From Ectobacillus ponti (lineage in GTDB: Bacteria; Bacillota; Bacilli; Bacillales; Bacillaceae_G), in NCBI RefSeq assembly GCF_024294785.1, contig NZ_JANCLT010000015.1:1-64000 (forward strand): a DNA stretch of 64,000 nucleotides, written 5' to 3'. The notes beneath the pieces were generated by a model. It saw only the letters and a program-made list of their open reading frames with translations. It was not told where the DNA came from and did not search any database. Both the position numbers and the translations under genes were made by a program. Of this stretch, positions 60,254 through 64,000 are shown piece by piece (within the stretch, counting starts at the first letter, position 1; each line of letters begins with the position of its first letter).

Positions 60254-60282
60254 GAGGGGACGGAAGGCTGTCCTCTTTTTTC
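60254..60282. terminator. terminator
   Basis: AGGGGAC pairs with GTCCTCT (one G-U pair) across GGAAGGCT, followed by TTTTTT, between convergent genes. Confidence 0.75.
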
Positions 60283-60297
60283 TGCTTCCCGGCCTTG

Positions 60298-60528
60298 CTA
60301 GAATAGTCCGTGCTTCTTCAGCAGCTCCTTCTGCTCTTTTCCTTTCTTCGTAATGTAGTTATTCTTGAAGCCGAAGTAGAGAATGAAGAGGAAGGCTGCG
60401 ATATTCACAATGGAATCAATTTGCTCATTGGTAATGAAAGTAAAGCCGAATGATTCCAGCAGCAGCTTCAACGAAAGAAGAAAGCCGGCAAAGTAGCGGA
60501 CAATATCCGGATAATCCTTAAAGCTCAT
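60298..60528 (-). CDS. holin-like small membrane protein, 76 aa
   Basis: Begins MSFKDYPDIVRYFAGFLLSL, then LLESFGFTFITNEQID, a second hydrophobic helix SIVNIAAFLFILYFGFKNNY and ends KKGKEQKELLKKHGLF. The KNNY-T-KKGKE tail fits SPP1-type phage holins (PF04688). No endolysin or other phage gene is nearby, so it may be a domesticated membrane protein. ATG 60528 follows AAAGGAGGGATTTC. Confidence 0.7.
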   Translation of the reverse strand: MSFKDYPDIVRYFAGFLLSLKLLLESFGFTFITNEQIDSIVNIAAFLFILYFGFKNNYITKKGKEQKELLKKHGLF

Positions 60529-61036
60529 GAAATCCCTCCTTTCTCGGAGGCTTGTTTCTATCTCTTCTATATACAATATGAAGCATGATAAGAAAAGACA
60601 CTGGTTTCGCAGTCAGCTGCAGCATCATTTTTTGCAATTCTGCTGCATACACAAGCATCCCTAGTTAACGGGCATACCATATTACTAGATAGGGGATTAT
60701 TCTAAAAAACATGGGGAAGCGGGGGATCAGCGTCTATGTGCTGAGAAGAGCATCGGCATGTGATAAGTACTGCTGACCGCTACAGGCTGGGGAAGCATCT
60801 TTTGGGGCATATAACAGCGGCTGCAGCTTCGGAACGGATGTACTAGCGGCGGCAAGGCGCATAAGGCGGTAATTTTTTCTAGAATCCTATTATGAGACTC
60901 TTCAAAAATATCTCAACTGCTAATATAATGTAATGGAGATACACAAAAAAAGGAAAAAATGGGTGCGGAGCAGTACGGCTCTGCACCATTTATTTGCTGT
61001 ATACGTAGGAAGAGGCTGCAGAAGGGATTGATAGAA
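60529..61036 (+). other. 508-base intergenic region with promoter and leader hairpin
   Basis: No gene is seen. A sigA-like promoter TTCAAA (60901-60906), 17 bases, TATAAT (60924-60929) lies before the deacetylase. A hairpin AAATGG-GTGC-GGAGC with GCTCTGCACCATTT (60957-60992), followed by TATTTG, sits in the leader and could be an attenuator. The part from 60661 to 60900 has GGGG-rich segments that look structured but match no riboswitch I know. Confidence 0.4.
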
Positions 61037-61852
61037 ATGAGGGGATTACAGCGCTCTAATCGAAAGAAGACGAAGCGCAGGCTTTTGGCAGTGGGAGTTA
61101 TTGCCGCTATTGCCATATCTGCAGCGCTATGGAGCAGTCTGCAGTCGGCGAAGGCTGCTTCCGGTCGGGTGAACACTGTGTTTCTGGCAGGGGAGCAGCC
61201 GCAGGGGGAATTGAAAATGAGCGCGCCTGAACGATATGGCGGCCATGTGCGAAAGGTTGTGTACTTAACCTTTGATGACGGCCCGAGCCCATACCAAGAA
61301 AAAATTCTGGATATCTTGGAGCAAAACAGCATTAAAGCAACCTTTTTTATGATTGGCACGAATATTCCGGTATACGAAAAGAGCGTGAAGCGTCTGGTAA
61401 AGGCAGGCCACTATCCGGGACTGCACAGCATGACGCATAACTATAAGAAGCTGTATACAGAGGGCCAAATTGTCGCAGAAATGCAGCAGGTGCAAGGAAT
61501 TGTCCAACAGGTCACGGGGATGCAGGTGCACTTGACAAGGTGTCCATATGGCAGCATGCCTGGTTTGACAGAGGCATTGCGGAAGCAAATGGCAGATGCG
61601 GGCCTCAGAGAATGGGATTGGACGGTGGATTCCTTGGACTGGAAGCTGCCGGGCAACCCAGGGGCTGTAATCCAAAATGTAGTGGCTGCTTCGACCAGGA
61701 ATCGGGAAGTCATTCTGCTCCACGAGAAGCCTCAGTCCGTGCAGGCGCTGCAGCCGATCATTGATGAACTGCGCAAAAAAGGCTACGAGTTTGAGGTATA
61801 TGATGAAGCAGCCCACGTGCCCATTAATTTTTGGCATGATGAAAGACTGTAA
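61037..61852 (+). CDS. polysaccharide deacetylase family protein
   Basis: 271 residues. N-terminal transmembrane anchor (LLAVGVIAAIAISAALWSSL). The NodB-type motifs are all visible: TFDDGPSPYQ near residue 78, GLHSMTHNYKKLY near 132 (zinc HxxxH), TRCPYGSMP near 171, DWTVDSLDWKLPG near 195, and ILLHEK near 222 where a D is usually found. It deacetylates peptidoglycan or GlcNAc polymers outside the membrane. ATG 61037 follows AGAAGGGATTGATAGAA. The ykyA-like lipoprotein gene follows 18 bases later, possibly in an operon. Confidence 0.9.
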   Translation: MRGLQRSNRKKTKRRLLAVGVIAAIAISAALWSSLQSAKAASGRVNTVFLAGEQPQGELKMSAPERYGGHVRKVVYLTFDDGPSPYQEKILDILEQNSIKATFFMIGTNIPVYEKSVKRLVKAGHYPGLHSMTHNYKKLYTEGQIVAEMQQVQGIVQQVTGMQVHLTRCPYGSMPGLTEALRKQMADAGLREWDWTVDSLDWKLPGNPGAVIQNVVAASTRNREVILLHEKPQSVQALQPIIDELRKKGYEFEVYDEAAHVPINFWHDERL

Positions 61853-61870
61853 AGGTAAGGGGAGATTTTG

Positions 61871-62521
61871 GTGAGACAGAAACGGCAGGCGATACTTTTG
61901 CTCTTAACAGCAGGTCTGTTAAGCGGCTGCTTCGGCCCAAAGCCGGAGGAGGAGCTGTACACGATCTTTGAGGGAGCCGTCAAGAAGGAGCAAAGCTTGC
62001 CCGAAAAGGCAACGCAGCTGGAAAAGCTGGAAAAGCACACCTATGAGCTGTACGATAAAATCCTGCAGGATGGCAAGGAGGACAGTGCGGCAGCCGGGCA
62101 ATCGATTCAACAGGCGCTGAAGGACGTACAGGAGCGGGAAACGCTGTTGGGGGAAGAGCAGAAGCTCCTCGAAGCAGCCCGGCAGGAGATGAAAGCTGCA
62201 GCAGGCAAGGAGAAGCAGCTGAAGGATGATTCTCTGAAAAAGCAGGCAGCTAAGGTTGAGGCGTTGTATACATCCAGATATGACGCGTTTCAAAAGATGC
62301 GAAGCAGCTATATACAGCTGTTGGGGGCAGAAAGACAGCTGTATACGATGCTGCAGGAAAAGCAGGTTTCCCTGAAAGCCATCAGCGATCAGGTGAAGGC
62401 AGTGAATGAACTGAACAAGCAGGTTGCGGACGAACGCACGGCATTCAATGAGCATACAAAGAATTACAATCGGGAAAAGGTTGCTTTCTACCGGACAGCC
62501 GGCCTGAAAATCAAAGAATAA
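61871..62521 (+). CDS. ykyA: YkyA-family lipoprotein
   Basis: 216 residues. Signal peptide with LLLLTAGLLSGCFGPK, lipobox LSGC, lipidation at Cys20. The body is a long coiled coil rich in Glu, Lys and Gln (EKATQLEKLEKHTYELYDKI and so on), fitting the YkyA cell-wall-binding lipoprotein family (PF10368). GTG 61871 is spaced 6 bases after GGGGAG. The hydrophobic tip is only one short segment, so the rest lies in the wall. It is near ykyB, as in B. subtilis. Confidence 0.85.
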   Translation: MRQKRQAILLLLTAGLLSGCFGPKPEEELYTIFEGAVKKEQSLPEKATQLEKLEKHTYELYDKILQDGKEDSAAAGQSIQQALKDVQERETLLGEEQKLLEAARQEMKAAAGKEKQLKDDSLKKQAAKVEALYTSRYDAFQKMRSSYIQLLGAERQLYTMLQEKQVSLKAISDQVKAVNELNKQVADERTAFNEHTKNYNREKVAFYRTAGLKIKE

Positions 62522-62567
62522 AAAAGGTTTCTTCAAGCAGCTGTTTGCTTGCAGAAACCTTTTTTTG
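62521..62567 (+). terminator. terminator of ykyA
   Basis: AAAAAGGTTTCT (62521-62532) pairs with AGAAACCTTTTT (62553-62564), followed by TTT. Confidence 0.85.
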
Positions 62568-62621
62568 CAGGCCGAGGGACCTGTTCCTTGTGCGGGGGCG
62601 ACAGTCGGGAAGGAGCGGCTG

Positions 62622-63092
62622 TTAGCGCCGGCGGTTTGGCATATACGTACTTTGCTTGTACCAAGGTGTGGTTTGCTTGGCTTTGTTCGCCTCTTCCATT
62701 GCCTCCGGGCCGATATATTGCTGCAGAAGACGCTTGGCGGCAGACAAGGAGAGCGTTGGCTTCGGATTGCGATATGTGTCATTCAGTTCGCCTAAGTGCG
62801 GCAAGGTTTGAAAGTCTTCCTTAGCGGGTGGAAGATGAAAATAGTAGCTTCCTGCTTTCACCAGCACATCGGATTGTTGCTTGCTGAGACGCGGATTGCG
62901 GGAAAAGTGCAGTCCTTCCTTCTTGGCTTGGCCTTCAGCAATCAGCTTTTCCAGGGTGCGGCGCTTGAGCCAGTACAAATATTTCGGGTCAGGCGCTGAT
63001 TTTGCATGGCTGTTCACCACGAACACAGCCTGCGCCAGCTGCTCAAGAGCAGGAGAACCTCCCTTGGTATGGGATGAATTCTGTTTCATCAT
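62622..63092 (-). CDS. ykyB: YkyB-family protein
   Basis: 156 residues. AVFVVNSHAKSAPDPKYLYW then LKRRTLEKLIAEG, GLHFSRNPRLSKQQSDVLVK and LPPAKEDFQTLPHLGELNDT all match B. subtilis YkyB. Soluble, no known activity. ATG 63092 or 63089 follows AAAGGAGTGAAG (GTG 63098 is less likely). The ykyA-ykyB pairing supports the orthology. Confidence 0.9.
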   Translation of the reverse strand: MMKQNSSHTKGGSPALEQLAQAVFVVNSHAKSAPDPKYLYWLKRRTLEKLIAEGQAKKEGLHFSRNPRLSKQQSDVLVKAGSYYFHLPPAKEDFQTLPHLGELNDTYRNPKPTLSLSAAKRLLQQYIGPEAMEEANKAKQTTPWYKQSTYMPNRRR

Positions 63093-63277
63093 CTTCACTC
63101 CTTTCCACTTTCACAGTAACATGCTTGCTATTCTTTGGCAATATTCTATACCTTTTGGCAGCAGGATAGCAATCTTCCTCCCATTTTAAATCAGGAAGGA
63201 AAGAACCGTTCGAAATCAGGCGAAGCAGCTCCATGTGAATAGAGCAGCCGGCATGAAGGTGATGGCTGTTCAAACTG

Positions 63278-63625
63278 TCATTCCACCTTCTCGCGGGAGG
63301 ATTCCTGATGCTTTTGCTTGAATCTCCGCAGCTCAAGCCAGCAGCCGGACAGGGAAGTCAGGATGAGGAACATGCAGCAGAGAGAGAGAACAAACGGAGC
63401 GAGCAGCAGCCGGGCAGGGGGTTGCCCCGAATGTACAATGCCCCAGTAGTAGGATGGAACGGAAGCTGCAGGATTCATGGTTTGCTCAATAAAGGGAAAG
63501 GGATAGCCAAAGCGCAGCTGCAGCCAACTGCCTGCATGTTCAATTGTTGCTTCCGTCAGCAATGGCGTGGCCAAGGTTAAAATCATACTCCAGAAAAGCA
63601 GCAAAGCCAATGTTTGCTTTGTCAC
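63278..63625 (-). CDS. membrane protein, 115 aa
   Basis: Two transmembrane helices: LALLLFWSMILTLATPLLTE and LLLAPFVLSLCCMFLILTSL, with a periplasm-like loop between (GYPFPFIEQTMNPAASVPSY) and a basic C-terminus. Start GTG 63625 follows AAAGGAGGGGGCGGCT. Family not recognised. Confidence 0.6.
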   Translation of the reverse strand: MTKQTLALLLFWSMILTLATPLLTEATIEHAGSWLQLRFGYPFPFIEQTMNPAASVPSYYWGIVHSGQPPARLLLAPFVLSLCCMFLILTSLSGCWLELRRFKQKHQESSREKVE

Positions 63626-63712
63626 AGCCGCCCCCTCCTTTTTGTTATGGATATAGGTACATTCTACGGGATTTTTCTGCTATCCTTCCCGATTTGGAAC
63701 TTGACGAGGTTC

Positions 63713-63751
63713 TGACAAAGAAAGACCATTTCCGCAAGGGAAGTGGCCTTA
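63713..63751 (-). terminator. terminator of the Gly-rich gene
   Basis: On the minus strand GGCCACTTCC pairs with GGAAATGGTC (one mismatch) across CTTGC, followed by TTTCTTTG. Confidence 0.65.
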
Positions 63752-63771
63752 TAGCTTGTGGGTTTGCCATA

Positions 63772-64000
63772 TCAGTAGAAAAATCCAGGGCCGAAGCCGC
63801 CGCCGCCGCCAAAGCCACCGCCGCCAAAGCCACCGCCGCCAAAGCCACCGCCGAAGCCGGGACCGAAGCCGCCGCCGAAGCCGGGACCAAAGCCGCCGCC
63901 AAAACCAGGACCGTAGCCATAGCCATAGCCGTAGCCATAGAACGGTCTTGGAGCGAACAAAGCGCCTCCGAGGAGCCCGCCTGCCAAGCCTGCCAAGAGC
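63772..64000 (-). CDS. Gly/Phe/Tyr-rich repeat protein, 5' end beyond the window
   Basis: The visible part is 74 residues after LLAGLAGG, running off the right edge, so the true start is outside. It contains YGYGYGYG and repeated GPGFGGGF units, then GGGGFGGGG and ends PGFFY. Very low complexity, probably structural, as in spore coat or exosporium. The repeat would be prone to length change. Confidence 0.6.
   Translation of the reverse strand, partial: LLAGLAGGLLGGALFAPRPFYGYGYGYGYGPGFGGGFGPGFGGGFGPGFGGGFGGGGFGGGGFGGGGGFGPGFFY

Noticed and set aside
60661-60900. c-di-AMP or cobalamin riboswitch before the deacetylase
   Set aside because: GGGG-rich segments are present but the conserved core strings of those riboswitches are not seen.
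63043-63336. 97-residue minus-strand ORF between ykyB and the 115-residue gene
   Set aside because: It overlaps the ykyB ribosome binding site and start, and lacks its own start signal.

Overview
The window looks like chromosomal DNA of an endospore-forming Bacillaceae with a higher GC content than Bacillus subtilis or B. cereus. The reasons are a complete methionine-salvage locus in the B. subtilis arrangement (mtnE, mtnW-X-B-D, mtnU, mtnK-A) with two SAM-I riboswitches, a GerA-type germinant-receptor operon, sigK/sigG-like promoters, orthologues of ykwC, patA, ykyA, ykyB, sdpR/sdpI and yvrJ, a T-box leader before brnQ, and strong AGGAGG-type ribosome binding sites with ATG, GTG or TTG starts. 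No rRNA, tRNA, CRISPR array, IS element or intact prophage was seen.

Layout. 1-2.3 kb: three tandem Asn/Gly-rich spore-coat-like genes and a divergent fourth relative, all sharing a small beta-barrel-like core. 2.3-7.7 kb: lipoprotein plus glutathionylspermidine-synthase-like ligase, a GGDEF protein with a degenerate signature, a beta-lactamase-fold hydrolase and ykwC. 7.8-16 kb: methionine salvage, with both halves under SAM riboswitches. 16-20.4 kb: small membrane protein, GerAB-GerAA-GerAC and YvrJ. 20.5-31.8 kb: mixed housekeeping and accessory genes (DinB, a metzincin-like protease, Nudix, CoaW, GNAT, thiolase, AsnA, amino acid permease, SdpR/SdpI), a 21-bp periodic repeat array and an alpha/beta-hydrolase remnant. 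31.9-33.8 kb: MHYT-PAS-PAS-GGDEF protein.

34.1-43.6 kb is the most unusual part and reads as a defence island. It holds a MazG-like NTP pyrophosphohydrolase overlapping a PLD-SF2 helicase-DUF3427 protein, then a McrB-like AAA+ GTPase with a large non-standard N-terminal region and a McrC-like nuclease. After a terminator comes a second unit with a DUF6884-like protein, a TPR plus winged-helix protein whose natural start is cut by an in-frame TGA, and an M20/M42-like peptidase fused to an unrecognised N-terminal domain. Base composition drops to roughly half GC in the first unit compared with the flanking genes.

43.6-52.5 kb: aldo/keto reductase, two APH-type kinases, Nudix, methyltransferase and small membrane proteins, with a candidate small RNA at 52.03-52.11 kb. 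52.6-57.8 kb: T-box and brnQ, patA, a CorA transporter and an HD hydrolase. 57.9-64 kb: a MerR-type protein with an 18-residue repeat coiled coil, a holin-like protein, a polysaccharide deacetylase, ykyA, ykyB and a partial Gly-rich protein running off the right edge. Most starts were chosen by Shine-Dalgarno spacing. Family assignments come from motif recognition, not database searches.
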